A DNA stretch of 64,000 nucleotides from Crenobacter oryzisoli (GTDB lineage Bacteria > Pseudomonadota > Gammaproteobacteria > Burkholderiales > Chromobacteriaceae): contig NZ_JAUEDK010000019.1 of assembly GCF_030385785.1 (NCBI RefSeq), positions 19,631-83,630 of the forward strand. Direction: 5' to 3'. Position 1 is the first letter of the stretch, and every line of letters starts with the position of its first letter. The position numbers and the translations under genes are program-made. The notes under the pieces were generated by a model. It was not told where the DNA came from and did not search any database. It was given only the letters and a program-made list of their open reading frames with translations. This document shows positions 8,946-18,188 of this stretch, one piece after another.

Positions 8946-9581
8946 ATGGAAACAGCCTTGACGCAAGCGGCCCAATCGAACAGCGAAATCGAGTTTTGGT
9001 TCGAGTTCGCCAGCACCTACAGCTACCTCAGCGTCATGCGCATCGAGGACGCTGCGGCGCGGCACGGTGTGACGGTGATATGGAAACCGTTCCTGCTCGG
9101 GCCGATCTTCAAATCCCTCGGTTGGGACAGCTCACCATTTCTGCAGCAAAAGGCGAAAGGCGAGTACATGTGGCAGGACATGGCACGCCAATGCCGCAAG
9201 TACGGGCTGCCTTGGACCCGGCCGACCACCTTTCCGCGCCGCGCCTTGCTGCCGTTACGGGTCGCGCTGATCGGCGCCGATACGCCGTGGGCGGGCGAAT
9301 ACTGTCGACGCGTCATGTCGCTAAACTTTGCCGCAGACCGGGACATCGACTCGCCCGAGGCGGTAGGCGACGTGCTCATGCAGCTTGGCTTGCCCGCCGC
9401 GCAGCTCATCGACGCCGCACAGGCGGAACCGACCAAGCTTCGGTTACGCGAACAGACAAGCACAGCCTTGGACCGTGGCGTGTTTGGCGCACCGACCTTC
9501 TTTGTTCGTGGGGAGATGTTCTGGGGCAACGACCGGCTCGATGATGCGCTCACGCTCGCCGCTCAATCGAACCGGCAATAA
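8946..9581 (+). CDS. DsbA-family oxidoreductase / 2-hydroxychromene-2-carboxylate isomerase-like
   Basis: 211 residues from METALTQ, with AGGGAGA upstream. The start FWFEFASTYSYLS is characteristic of the HCCA-isomerase/GST-kappa branch of the thioredoxin fold, which carries Ser where DsbA has its CXXC. The segments KPFLLGPIFKSLGW and GVFGAPTFFVRGEMFWGNDRL (cis-Pro loop) agree. Members use glutathione in aromatic degradation, but substrates vary. There is no signal peptide, so it is cytoplasmic. Confidence 0.82.
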   Translation: METALTQAAQSNSEIEFWFEFASTYSYLSVMRIEDAAARHGVTVIWKPFLLGPIFKSLGWDSSPFLQQKAKGEYMWQDMARQCRKYGLPWTRPTTFPRRALLPLRVALIGADTPWAGEYCRRVMSLNFAADRDIDSPEAVGDVLMQLGLPAAQLIDAAQAEPTKLRLREQTSTALDRGVFGAPTFFVRGEMFWGNDRLDDALTLAAQSNRQ

Positions 9582-9587
9582 AGCAAT

Positions 9588-9624
9588 CGGGTGAGCCCGG
9601 GGGGGGGCCCGATCTGCTCACCCG
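9588..9624. terminator. Hairpin after the isomerase gene
   Basis: CGGGTGAGC and GCTCACCCG form a 9-bp stem around a G/C-rich loop, directly after the stop codon. It lacks a T-run, so it may be a weak or Rho-assisted end. Confidence 0.4.
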
Positions 9625-9652
9625 GCCATTAGTGAAACAACATCGCAACTAA

Positions 9653-9765
9653 CGCGATGCTGACAAAACCCCGCGCAGCAATCCCCGCTAGTCGCACTGC
9701 CTTCGACAACACGAGCAGAACGACAAGGTAGCGCAGCAAGGCCAGGAGGGGTTTGTTAGCGGCCC
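9653..9765 (-). mobile_element. MITE-like element 1 (113 bp), diverged
   Basis: On the minus strand it begins GGGCCGCTAACAAACCCC, resembling the tip of the IS5-type relic at 22550 (GAGCCGCTAACAAAACC). The far end is GCTGACAAAACCCC (plus strand). TAA flanks both sides. Interior stretches resemble the second element at 17843. It ends exactly at the phasin stop codon. The far terminus is degenerate, so this is tentative. Confidence 0.4.
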
Positions 9766-10181
9766 TAAAGCTGCTCGGCCGCGCGCTGGCTACCCTTCTT
9801 CAAGGCTGTCTCTTCACTTTTCGTGAGGTGATACGCCCAGGGATGCTTGCCTTCGGGTAGTGGTGCAAGCGAAATCGCCAGGATTTGCTGCTGTGCCTCG
9901 GCCAGGAGCTCGTAGATGGCGTTCGAGGTGGCCATGGACTTTTCGAGGGTGGGTTTCGTCAAGGCGTCTTGAAACTCGCTCAGGCCCTGCGGATTCTTGA
10001 CGTCATTGAGCCCCTTGAAGGCCTCTGCGGTCGAATTGACAATGTCCTTTAAAAGGTTGATCTGCAGGTTGAATATCTTTTCCACGCATTCGACACCGAT
10101 ACTCGACGCCTTCAATGTATTGGAATATTGCGATTGACATACTTCAGCCCATGGAGCAAATGCAAACTGAGGGTTTTCCAT
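9765..10181 (-). CDS. Phasin-like polyhydroxyalkanoate granule protein
   Basis: 138 residues from MENPQFAFAPWAEV. It is almost all amphipathic helix, with the phasin-like pattern FNLQINLLKDIVNSTAEAFKGL, then SMATSNAIYELLAEAQQQIL. Phasins coat PHA granules and control their size. No pha synthesis genes are in the window. The stop codon abuts a MITE-like element. An upstream extension in frame is unlikely, because MENPQF matches the usual phasin start. Confidence 0.7.
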   Translation of the reverse strand: MENPQFAFAPWAEVCQSQYSNTLKASSIGVECVEKIFNLQINLLKDIVNSTAEAFKGLNDVKNPQGLSEFQDALTKPTLEKSMATSNAIYELLAEAQQQILAISLAPLPEGKHPWAYHLTKSEETALKKGSQRAAEQL

Positions 10182-10714
10182 TGTGCTTACCTTGCTGGAG
10201 TTGAATAAGGCTCTCGCCGCTAGCAAACAGGACGCCGGCTCCGCAAACCAGCGATTGGACTTAACGAAAACGCCAGGTTGGTGCCCCATTGCAGGCAACC
10301 TCCCTGGCGAGACCGGAGAACGACATGCGTTGTCGAAACAACAGGTTAAGTCTGCTTCATTCTAGGAAGGGTCGGCCTCCAGTCAACAAGGGTATGGTTA
10401 TGCCACGATCGAAACCGATTGCCAACGGCTATAGCGATGCCGTCATCCCAGCAATACCGCGCATCCCGGCAAATCTTCGGAATCACGCCACCGGCCCCCG
10501 CCTTCTCTGCCGCCCATGGCACTGCCAATGCACTGGCCACCGGCCTTTCGGTCTAAAAAAGCCCCGTTTCCTGCAATACGGGCCTGATTCACATTAATGC
10601 AAAAAATATAAGCAATGCGGTGCACCGCCATTATCGGCGCCGAGCGGACCGCTCCATGTCGTCAAATCCGCCACGCTGACATACCGGTCTCCGACCCTGC
10701 CTGGCCGAACCGGC
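10182..10714. other. Intergenic region without a recognisable gene
   Basis: About 530 bp between the phasin and cytochrome b561 genes. Short frames on both strands have no recognisable motifs and no good ribosome-binding sites. It presumably includes the phasin promoter. I see nothing else. Confidence 0.5.
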
Positions 10715-11374
10715 TCAGACGCGGGTCAGCAGCAGATAGACGCCGCCGGCCGACAGCAAGGCCATCAGCACCGCCAGCGCAGGCGATGCAAAACGCAGAC
10801 GCGGCGCAACGCCACCCAGCGGCTTGCGACCCGTCACCATCGCGTGCACCAGGTTCTGCTTCTTCACGAGCTTGTAGGTGAGGATTGCCAGCACGTGCAG
10901 CCCGACCAGCCCCAACAGCAGATTGAACGACAGCTTGTGCCAGGCGGTAATTGCTTCGGCCAGGCCGCTGTCGATGCGCGCCGCCAGCGGGCCATCGTAG
11001 AGATAACTGTCGACGTCGGCGGAGAACAGGCCGGTGCTGACTTGAAACAGCAGCACGCCCAGCAATGCCACCACCATCAGCGCGCCGAGGGGGTTGTGCC
11101 CAGGCTGCTCGTGCTCAGCCAGCTCGCCCTTCAGGTACCGCATGATCGTCCCCGGGCCACGCACGAAGTGTGCAAAGCGCGCCGTGTCGCTACCGACCAT
11201 ACCCCACAGCAAGCGGAACAGCAACAGGCCGGCAATGCCAATACCGCACCAAATGTGGTACTGCAAGAGATCCCCTCCCTGCTTGCCGCTATACCACATG
11301 CCGGCAAAGCCGGCGACCAGCGACCAATGGAACAGCCTCGTCGGCGCATCCCAGACCCGTACTCCCTGCATCAT
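10715..11374 (-). CDS. Cytochrome b561-family di-haem membrane protein
   Basis: 219 residues from MMQGVRVWDAPTRLFHWSL; AAGGGA lies about 9 nt upstream. Four transmembrane helices carry the haem-ligand histidines (FHWSL, YHIWCG, AWHKLSF, GLHVLA). The family serves as the membrane cytochrome b of hydrogenases or as a quinol:acceptor oxidoreductase, often paired with soluble c-type cytochromes. No obvious partner is adjacent, though two cytochromes c' lie 2.5 kb away. An upstream in-frame ATG at 11395 is an alternative start. Confidence 0.82.
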   Translation of the reverse strand: MMQGVRVWDAPTRLFHWSLVAGFAGMWYSGKQGGDLLQYHIWCGIGIAGLLLFRLLWGMVGSDTARFAHFVRGPGTIMRYLKGELAEHEQPGHNPLGALMVVALLGVLLFQVSTGLFSADVDSYLYDGPLAARIDSGLAEAITAWHKLSFNLLLGLVGLHVLAILTYKLVKKQNLVHAMVTGRKPLGGVAPRLRFASPALAVLMALLSAGGVYLLLTRV

Positions 11375-11787
11375 GCTGTCATCCCTTTGCTCCATTCCAA
11401 AAGCTGACTCGGCCACCATCGGGCCGAGCATTGAATTCCGTCATCAGACCCAGCTGCCCGACAACCGTTCCGGCGGCGCGGAAATTATACGGCAACGCCT
11501 TGGCAGCCCGGCTTGCCGCCGATCGGCGCAATGCTGGCACCCACCATGATTAAGGCAATACTCTTGCCGCATTTATCATTCCATTCGTATACTAAATCCA
11601 AGGCTTACCCGGCCTCAGCCCTGGCATGACGCCCATCCCTCGCTACCCGCGCCCCGCCTCGCCATGCTGAATCACGCACTGCCCCTGCCCTGCGGCGCCA
11701 TCCGCAACGGGTCGGGCCGCCGGGTATCGTCCAGCCGTGCCCGACGGAACAGGCGGTGTTCCATCCAGCCCACGCACGAGAACCGCC
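11375..11787. other. Divergent intergenic region
   Basis: About 410 bp between the minus-strand b561 gene and the plus-strand transporter. It should contain both promoters. No convincing operator or small gene was seen. Confidence 0.45.
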
Positions 11788-13107
11788 ATGACAACCAATG
11801 CGCCGCTGACGCTCGATCAGTCGAGCCGGCCAGGGGAAAACTCCACCGCCCGTATTGCGCTCGCCAGCTTCATCGGCACCGCGATCGAGTATTACGATTT
11901 CTACGTCTTCGCCACCGCCGCCGCGCTGGTGATCGGCCCGACCTTCTTCCCCAAGGGCTCTGAGACCGTACAGCTGCTCAGCGCCTTCCTGACCTTCGGC
12001 ATCGCCTTTTTCGCCCGCCCAATCGGCTCGGCACTGTTCGGACACTTCGGCGACCGGATTGGCCGAAAGTCCACTCTGGTCGCATCGCTGTTGGTCATGG
12101 GCATCTCCACCGTGCTGATCGGGCTCTTGCCCGGTTACGCTAGCATCGGCGTGGCAGCGCCGGTACTGTTGTGCGTGCTGCGCTTCGGTCAGGGCATTGG
12201 GCTTGGCGGCGAGTGGGGAGGCGCCGCACTGCTTGCGACCGAGAGCGCCCCACCCGGCAGGCGGGCCTGGTTCGGCATGTTTCCGCAACTGGGGCCATCG
12301 GTTGGCTTCCTGGTCGCCAACGGTCTGTTCTTCGGCCTGGCGCTTGTCCTCAGCGACGCCCAGTTCAAGAGTTGGGGCTGGCGCATTCCTTTCCTCGTCA
12401 GCGCGCTCTTGGTGTTGGTCGGCCTGTACGTGCGGCTAAAGCTGGCCGAGACCCCAGTGTTCGCCAAGGCGATGAGCGAGGATCAGCGCGTCAAGGTGCC
12501 GCTGTTCGAAACGCTGACCTACTATTGGCGGCCGGTACTGCTCGGCACGCTGTCCATGGTGGTGTGCTACGCGCTGTTCTATATCTCGACCGTGTTTTCG
12601 CTCAGCTACGGCACCAGCGCAATGGGCTACTCGCGCCAGGAATTCCTCGGCCTCTTGTGCTTCGCCGTACTGTTCATGGCGCTGGGCACACCGCTGTCGG
12701 CCTGGGCCTGCGACCGCTGGGGGCGCAAACCGGTGTTGCTGCTCGGCACGCTGCTCGCCGCGCTGTCGGGCTTCACGATGGCACCGCTGCTCGGCAGCCA
12801 CTCGATTGGTGCGGTGGCACTGTTCCTGGTGATCGAGCTGTTCCTGATGGGCTTCACTTTCGGTCCGATGGGCGCATTGCTGCCGGAGATCTTCCCGACC
12901 CAAGTGCGTTACACCGGCGCATCGATCTCTTATAACCTGGGCGGCATCCTCGGCGCCTCGGTTGCGCCGTACGCCGCGCAGTTGCTAGTCGCCCAGGGAG
13001 GGCTCGCTTGGGTAGGCGGTTACGTTACCGCCGCTGCGCTGCTGAGCTTCATCGCCGTACTAGGCCTACGCGAAACCCGCGACATCAGCCTCGCCACCGA
13101 ACGCTGA
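11788..13107 (+). CDS. MFS transporter, metabolite:H+ symporter (MHS) type
   Basis: 439 residues from MTTNAPLTL. About twelve hydrophobic segments are present. FIGTAIEYYDFYVFATAAALV at the N-terminus and GHFGDRIGRKSTLV in loop 2-3 are hallmarks of the MHS subfamily (ProP, ShiA, KgtP, citrate transporters). FGQGIGLGGEWGGAALLATE is the helix 4-5 motif. It imports an organic acid, osmolyte or similar solute with protons; the solute is not identifiable. It lies upstream of an IutA-like receptor, which may hint at a siderophore or citrate link, but this is inference. Confidence 0.85.
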   Translation: MTTNAPLTLDQSSRPGENSTARIALASFIGTAIEYYDFYVFATAAALVIGPTFFPKGSETVQLLSAFLTFGIAFFARPIGSALFGHFGDRIGRKSTLVASLLVMGISTVLIGLLPGYASIGVAAPVLLCVLRFGQGIGLGGEWGGAALLATESAPPGRRAWFGMFPQLGPSVGFLVANGLFFGLALVLSDAQFKSWGWRIPFLVSALLVLVGLYVRLKLAETPVFAKAMSEDQRVKVPLFETLTYYWRPVLLGTLSMVVCYALFYISTVFSLSYGTSAMGYSRQEFLGLLCFAVLFMALGTPLSAWACDRWGRKPVLLLGTLLAALSGFTMAPLLGSHSIGAVALFLVIELFLMGFTFGPMGALLPEIFPTQVRYTGASISYNLGGILGASVAPYAAQLLVAQGGLAWVGGYVTAAALLSFIAVLGLRETRDISLATER

Positions 13108-13116
13108 TTCAGCTAA

Positions 13117-13144
13117 GCCGAGGCGGAATACCTTCCGCTTCGGC
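13117..13144 (+). terminator. Possible terminator hairpin
   Basis: GCCGAGGCGGA and TCCGCTTCGGC pair with one mismatch just after the transporter stop. No T-run follows, so termination is uncertain. Confidence 0.4.
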
Positions 13145-13243
13145 CCCTCCCCTGATCTTGGCAGCCCACCCTGCCAAACAAAACGCAAATAATTCCTATT
13201 TCGTTGTTTTTTTACCAATCGATACGCCATCTATTCAGATCAA

Positions 13244-13264
13244 ATAGCATCGATTCTCATTTGC
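13244..13264. promoter_or_regulatory. Possible Fur box upstream of the TonB receptor
   Basis: The minus strand here reads GCAAATGAGAATCGATGCTAT, with the AATGAGAAT half of a Fur box and a weaker second half. It lies about 105 bp before a siderophore-type receptor, the expected place for iron control. The match is imperfect. Confidence 0.45.
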
Positions 13265-13366
13265 AAATAAAATGGCGCCGGCCTTGCCTGGGCGAGGAAA
13301 CACAGCAAACCCCAGCGCAAGTCGCCTCAAAGCTGCCGATAACTACAAGCGAATCATCTGCCCACT

Positions 13367-15610
13367 ATGAATCCGATCAGACTGGCTCCGGCCACCCCTC
13401 TCCGCTCCCTCCCCCTCGCCCTGCTGGCCACCTTCGCCGCCATTCCGGCTTTTGCCACCGACAGCGCCACGCTCGACAACGTCGTGGTATCGGCAGGCGC
13501 CGCCAAACCGACCCAGATCAGTGAACTACCCGGTGTCGCCTGGGTAGTCACCGCCGAAGAACTGCAGGAACAGACCAAGGCTGGCATTCCGCTGAAGGAG
13601 GCGCTCGGCAATCTGGTGCCGGGCCTCGACATCGGCTCGCAAGGCCGCAGCAACAACGACCAAAACATGCGCGGCCGCAGCGTACTGGTGATGATCGACG
13701 GCGTGTCGCTGAACAGCTCGCGCAACCTCAGCCGCCAGTTCGACTCAATCGACCCGTTCAACATCGAACGCATCGAGGTGATCTCCGGTGCCAACGCGCT
13801 GTACGGCGCAGGCGCCACCGGCGGCATTATCAACATCATCACCAAGCATGGCGAAGCCGGCCCGGCCCGCTTCACCACCGAAGCGGGGGTGCGCACCGGC
13901 TTCAACGCTGGCGACGATGCCGACTGGAAGCTTGCGCAGTCGGTCAGCGGCGGCAACGACTGGGTCGTCGGCCGCTTGGGACTCGCCTACCAGAAGAACG
14001 GCGCTGTCTACGGCGCAGACGGCAAGCAGGTCTTCACCGACATCACGCAGACCGACCTGCAATACAACCAGTCTATCGACCTGTTGGGCAACCTCGACTT
14101 CAAGCTGTCCGGCGGGCAGAAGCTCTCCGTCATGGCCCAGTATTACGACTCTGGCTACGACGGCGACCGCAGCCTTTACATGGGCAAAAACCTGATCGGC
14201 TCGTTCCCGGTCCTCAACGGCAACAAGTCCGACCCAAGCCAGCTTGAGATGCGCGACGGTTTCGACTCCGACCGCACCCCGCGAACCAAGCGGCTGATGG
14301 GGCAGTTCGACTACTTCGCGCCGAACATACTGGGTGGCCAGGAGCTGTACGTGCAGGGCTATGCCCGCCAAGAGAAGATCGACTTCTTCCCCTTCCCGGG
14401 CTACACCTCGACCAAGCCGACCGTGCTCTACTACGGCGCCTCGCAGCAGAACACCGACCTGTACGGCCTCAAGGCTGTGCTGAACAAGGATTGGGGCGAC
14501 ATCTTCAGCCTGAGCTATGGCCTGGAAGCCAGCCGCGAAGAGTTCGACTCCAACCAGATGCTGTTCGACTTCAAGACCGCTTCGCAAAGCGGCGGCATGC
14601 AGCTGCACGAAACCACTCAGATCGGTCGCTATCCCGGCGTGCAGACAGGCGGCATATCGGCCTTCGCTCAGGCCAAGTGGCGCCTCACCGACAAGCTGAA
14701 CCTCGACTTCGGCCTGCGCCAGCAGCACATGAAGAACTCAGTCGACGACTTCGTCGCATTCAACCAGCAGATCTACATCGCCAACGGCAACCTCAAGTCG
14801 GCCGACGCGGTGCCGGGCGGCAGCAAGAGCTACGACGTCACGCTACCGAACGTCGGCGTGGTCTACAAGCTGATGCCGGGCAGCCAGGTGTGGGCCAACT
14901 ATTCGGAAGGCTTTGAGCTGCCGGATGCCGCCAAGTGGTACGGCCAGGGCAACTACACGTCGACCGGCAAGCTGATCCAGGGTGTCAGCGTCACCAACTC
15001 CGCACTCGACGGCATCAAGACCCATCAGGTCGAGCTGGGCTGGCGCTACGGCCGCAATGGCTGGCAGCTCCAGGCTGCGCCGTTCTACACCTGGTCGGAT
15101 AAGTCGCTCAGCTATGACTCGACGACTCTGCTGATCAAGGAGCTGAATCAGAAGGTCCGCACCTACGGTCTGGAAGGCCAGGTCGCCTACAACCTCAACG
15201 ACAACTGGCGCGTCGGCAGCAACTTCCTCGCGATCAAATCGGAACAGCAGGACAGCAAGGGCAACTGGAGCAAGCGCGACGTAACGGCCGCCAGCCCGTC
15301 GAAGGTCAGCCTGTTTACCGACTGGACCCATGGTGACACGGCGCTGCGCTTGCAGGGGCAGCAGGTGTTCGACCTGTCGGATGCAGCGGGCAACAAGCTC
15401 AAGGGCTATGCCATCTTCGATCTGCTTGGCAGCCATAAGCTACCGGTCGGCACGCTGAACTTCGGTATCCAGAACCTGTTCAACAAGCAGTACCAGACCC
15501 TGTGGAGCCAGCGCTCGCAAATCTACTACGGCAAGCTGGTCACCCCGCAGACCGTCTACTATGAGGGCCGTGGTCGCACCTACGGCGTGACCTATACCGT
15601 CAGCTACTGA
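13367..15610 (+). CDS. TonB-dependent siderophore receptor, IutA-like
   Basis: 747 residues. A signal peptide (ending IPAFATDS) precedes a plug domain: LDNVVVSAG near the TonB-box position, NMRGRSVLVMIDGVSLNSSR, and IERIEVISGANALYGAGATGG. A 22-strand barrel follows, ending FGIQNLFNKQY and GRGRTYGVTYTVSY with the C-terminal aromatic. The GRGRTxG ending resembles the ferric aerobactin receptor IutA. It transports an iron-siderophore complex across the outer membrane using TonB. No siderophore synthesis genes are nearby, so it likely takes up xenosiderophores. Confidence 0.88.
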   Translation: MNPIRLAPATPLRSLPLALLATFAAIPAFATDSATLDNVVVSAGAAKPTQISELPGVAWVVTAEELQEQTKAGIPLKEALGNLVPGLDIGSQGRSNNDQNMRGRSVLVMIDGVSLNSSRNLSRQFDSIDPFNIERIEVISGANALYGAGATGGIINIITKHGEAGPARFTTEAGVRTGFNAGDDADWKLAQSVSGGNDWVVGRLGLAYQKNGAVYGADGKQVFTDITQTDLQYNQSIDLLGNLDFKLSGGQKLSVMAQYYDSGYDGDRSLYMGKNLIGSFPVLNGNKSDPSQLEMRDGFDSDRTPRTKRLMGQFDYFAPNILGGQELYVQGYARQEKIDFFPFPGYTSTKPTVLYYGASQQNTDLYGLKAVLNKDWGDIFSLSYGLEASREEFDSNQMLFDFKTASQSGGMQLHETTQIGRYPGVQTGGISAFAQAKWRLTDKLNLDFGLRQQHMKNSVDDFVAFNQQIYIANGNLKSADAVPGGSKSYDVTLPNVGVVYKLMPGSQVWANYSEGFELPDAAKWYGQGNYTSTGKLIQGVSVTNSALDGIKTHQVELGWRYGRNGWQLQAAPFYTWSDKSLSYDSTTLLIKELNQKVRTYGLEGQVAYNLNDNWRVGSNFLAIKSEQQDSKGNWSKRDVTAASPSKVSLFTDWTHGDTALRLQGQQVFDLSDAAGNKLKGYAIFDLLGSHKLPVGTLNFGIQNLFNKQYQTLWSQRSQIYYGKLVTPQTVYYEGRGRTYGVTYTVSY

Positions 15611-15623
15611 GCCTGCTGCGTTA

Positions 15624-15652
15624 CCAACCCGCCGGAATCGCTGGCGGGTTGG
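15624..15652 (+). terminator. Terminator-like hairpin after the receptor gene
   Basis: CCAACCCGCC and GGCGGGTTGG form a 10-bp stem 13 bp after the stop codon. The T-run is weak (CCTTTC). Confidence 0.55.
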
Positions 15653-15856
15653 CCTTTCAATGCCACCAATGTCTCCGTTGGGTCGGCCGGGCCTGCCCTG
15701 CTCATCGCAGGCCATGGTACCTGGTGCAGTACTTCGGGACGGCTCGGCCAACGCTGGCCGGAGAAATCACCTTGTCGCGCACACTGCCGAATGTATCGGC
15801 AATGCTGCTGAACAAAGATGTGACGCAGAGCGCCCCTGCCACGGCGCGCTGCGCAA

Positions 15857-15902
15857 TAAAAAACGGACTGGCCAACCCCAAGGTTGCAACCAATCCGTTT
15901 TG
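15857..15902 (-). terminator. Intrinsic terminator of the lipoate operon
   Basis: On the minus strand AAAACGGATTGG pairs with CCAGTCCGTTTT across a 16-18 nt loop and is followed by a T-run. It lies about 35 bp after the lipA stop. The plus-strand interval 15653-15856 holds no recognisable gene. Confidence 0.8.
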
Positions 15903-15935
15903 TTCGCCACCAGCAGGCGGCGGGTCAATGCTCCA

Positions 15936-16895
15936 TCAAGCCACGGCCTCGTTCACCACACCATGCGCCTGTTCGTCAGCGTGGTAGCTGGAGCGCACCA
16001 TCGCACCGACGGCGGCGTGCTTGAAGCCCATTTCATAGGCTTTTTCCTCGTACCACTTGAAGGTGTCCGGGTGCACATAGCGCAGCACCGGCAGGTGGCC
16101 GTCGGTCGGCTGCAAGTATTGACCGATGGTGATCATGTCGATGTCGTGGGCACGCATGTCGCGCATCACCTCAAGCACTTCCTCATCGGTCTCACCCAGG
16201 CCCACCATGATGCCCGACTTGGTCGGCACGTTAGGGTTCTTGGCCTTGAAGTCTTTCAAGAGCTTCAGTGAGTGCTCGTAGTCCGCACCCGGGCGAGCCT
16301 GCTTGTAAAGACGCGGCGCGGTTTCCAGGTTGTGGTTCATCACGTCCGGCGGCATCGCGGTCATGATGTCGAGCGCGATGTCGAGGCGGCCGCGGAAGTC
16401 CGGCACCAGCACTTCGATCTGGGTGCCCGGCGATTGCTTGCGGATTTCGCTGATGCAGTCGGCGAAGTGCTGGGCACCGCCGTCGCGCAGGTCGTCGCGG
16501 TCCACCGAGGTGATCACCACATACTTCAGGCGCAGCGCCGCAACCGTTTCAGCCAGGTGGATCGGCTCGTTCGCATCCAGCGGGTTCGGACGGCCGTGGC
16601 CCACATCGCAGAACGGGCAGCGACGGGTGCAGATGTCGCCCATGATCATGAAGGTAGCCGTGCCCTTGCTGAAGCACTCGCCGATATTCGGACAGGTGGC
16701 TTCCTCGCAGACGGTGTGCAGCTTCTGCTCGCGCAGGATCTGCTTGATCTCGTGGAAGCGCTGACCGTTCGGCAGCTTGGCGCGGATCCATTCCGGCTTC
16801 TTCAGCTTTTCGTCGAGCGGAACGATCTTGATCGGGATGCGCGCGGTCTTGTCCGCGCCCTTGTGTTTCACGCCGGCGGCGTTGTCGATCTTCAT
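15936..16895 (-). CDS. lipA: Lipoyl synthase
   Basis: 319 residues from [11 protein letters not shown]; the start overlaps the lipB stop by ATGA. It is a radical SAM enzyme with two Fe-S sites: the auxiliary cluster ligands [12 protein letters not shown] and the SAM cluster CTRRCPFC. The family ending RSSYHAD supplies the conserved Ser ligand. It inserts two sulfurs into the octanoyl group on E2 subunits and the H protein. It acts after LipB, encoded immediately upstream. Confidence 0.95.
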   Translation of the reverse strand: MKIDNAAGVKHKGADKTARIPIKIVPLDEKLKKPEWIRAKLPNGQRFHEIKQILREQKLHTVCEEATCPNIGECFSKGTATFMIMGDICTRRCPFCDVGHGRPNPLDANEPIHLAETVAALRLKYVVITSVDRDDLRDGGAQHFADCISEIRKQSPGTQIEVLVPDFRGRLDIALDIMTAMPPDVMNHNLETAPRLYKQARPGADYEHSLKLLKDFKAKNPNVPTKSGIMVGLGETDEEVLEVMRDMRAHDIDMITIGQYLQPTDGHLPVLRYVHPDTFKWYEEKAYEMGFKHAAVGAMVRSSYHADEQAHGVVNEAVA

Positions 16896-17515
16896 GCAGT
16901 CTCCTCCGTCACCGCGAGGTGACGCTCCAGATGCGGTAGCAGCCGCTCGGCGACGTCTTGCAGCGTCACCGGTCCGGCCAAATCCTTCAATTGCGTGACC
17001 TGCAGCCCGGCGTAACCACACGGGTTGATCCAACTGAACGGGGTCAGGTCCATGTCCACGTTCAGGCTCAGGCCATGGTAGGTCGCGTGGTTGCGAATGC
17101 GCAGGCCCAGCGAGGCAATCTTGGCGCCGTCGACGTACACGCCCGGTGCGTCAACGTCACCGTAGCCGGTCACACCGTAATCGGCCAGCACGTCGATCAC
17201 CGAGCGCTCGATGCGGCGAACCAGCTCACGCACGCCGATGCCGAGCCGCTTCACGTCCACCATCAGGTAGACGACCAGCTGGCCCGGACCGTGATAGGTC
17301 ACCTGGCCACCCCGATCGGTCTTCACCAGCGGAATGGCGGTGTGTTTGAGCAGGTGTTCTTCCTTGCCGGCCAAGCCGAGCGTGTACACCGGCGGGTGCT
17401 CGACCACCCAGATCTCATCCGGAGTATCGACGCTACGCTCGGCCGTGAACGCCTGCATGGCGCGCCAGGTCGGCTCGTAATCGACCCGGCCCAGCCATTT
17501 GACCTGGCGTTCCAT
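16892..17515 (-). CDS. lipB: Octanoyl-[ACP]:protein N-octanoyltransferase
   Basis: 207 residues. It has the BPL/LPL-type fold with [20 protein letters not shown] and the acyl-thioester Cys in [15 protein letters not shown]; the Lys is in [20 protein letters not shown]. It transfers octanoate from ACP to lipoyl domains. It is sandwiched between ybeD and lipA with no gap. Confidence 0.95.
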   Translation of the reverse strand: MERQVKWLGRVDYEPTWRAMQAFTAERSVDTPDEIWVVEHPPVYTLGLAGKEEHLLKHTAIPLVKTDRGGQVTYHGPGQLVVYLMVDVKRLGIGVRELVRRIERSVIDVLADYGVTGYGDVDAPGVYVDGAKIASLGLRIRNHATYHGLSLNVDMDLTPFSWINPCGYAGLQVTQLKDLAGPVTLQDVAERLLPHLERHLAVTEETA

Positions 17516-17782
17516 TTACAGCACCACCTTGACCATATGGTGACTGGTCAGCGAGCGATAGATGTCGTCGAGCTGCTCGCGACTATGCGCGGTGATGGTC
17601 ACCGTCAGCGCCAGGTATTTGCCGCTGGAACTTTCGCGCACGTCGAGGTCTGCCTCAGTTGTGGCCGGGGCATGCTGCTTCACCACTTCAAGGATGGTCA
17701 CGGCAAATTCATCGTGCCGATCACCCATGATCTTCAGCGGGAAACGGCAGGGAAAATCGAACAGATCGTCTTTGTTACTCAT
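17516..17782 (-). CDS. ybeD: DUF493 (YbeD-like) protein
   Basis: 88 residues from MSNKDDLFDFPCRFPLKIMG, matching the usual family length of about 87. The longer frame from 17833 adds an unconserved leader. It has an ACT-like alpha/beta fold (YLALTVTITAHSREQLDDIYR). Genes of this family stand between the carboxypeptidase and lipB in many proteobacteria, as here. The molecular role is not established. Its stop abuts the lipB start. Confidence 0.88.
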   Translation of the reverse strand: MSNKDDLFDFPCRFPLKIMGDRHDEFAVTILEVVKQHAPATTEADLDVRESSSGKYLALTVTITAHSREQLDDIYRSLTSHHMVKVVL

Positions 17783-17842
17783 GACTTGGGCCCAACTGAT
17801 AGGCCACTGGCTAACACCAATGACCGGATTCACAACGGCTTA

Positions 17843-17958
17843 GCGCCGCTAACAAAAATCCTGCTGCAGCGTTGCGCCTCCTAGCCGTACCACCTGTACT
17901 GCCTGCGTGTCGGCGCGCGCCTTGCAGCAAACATTGCATTGAATTTTGTTAACGGCTC
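17843..17958. mobile_element. MITE-like element 2 (116 bp)
   Basis: It is flanked by TTA on both sides. The left tip GCGCCGCTAACAAAA and right tip TTTTGTTAACGGCTC are near-perfect inverted repeats. They differ from the tips of the IS5-type relic at 22550-23284 by about one base each. A second inner inverted repeat (GCTGCAGCGTTGCGCC versus GGCGCGCGCCTTGCAGC) would let it fold into a long hairpin. It has no coding capacity. It sits upstream of ybeD and so could affect the lip operon promoter. Confidence 0.6.
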
Positions 17959-18188
17959 TTATTGTCGCACTATGCGGGACGACGTTCCACCCGACCGGAA
18001 GCAGGGTTTTACCTCACACTCGACACTAACGTGCAAATCGTTAATTTACAATACCTTACCATAACCAACAGCCCGCCAAGCCGGCCACCTGAGGGCGCCA
18101 TCGCTACTGGGTAGCGATTCCACAAGGCGACGCGCAAGCTGCGAGGCTGCGCGCCGCCCAACGGGTCAGGTGAGGTCTTTACCCTGCC

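Noticed and set aside
11605..12288. Minus-strand frame of 227 codons
   Set aside because: Overlaps the start of the MFS transporter, which has clear family motifs.
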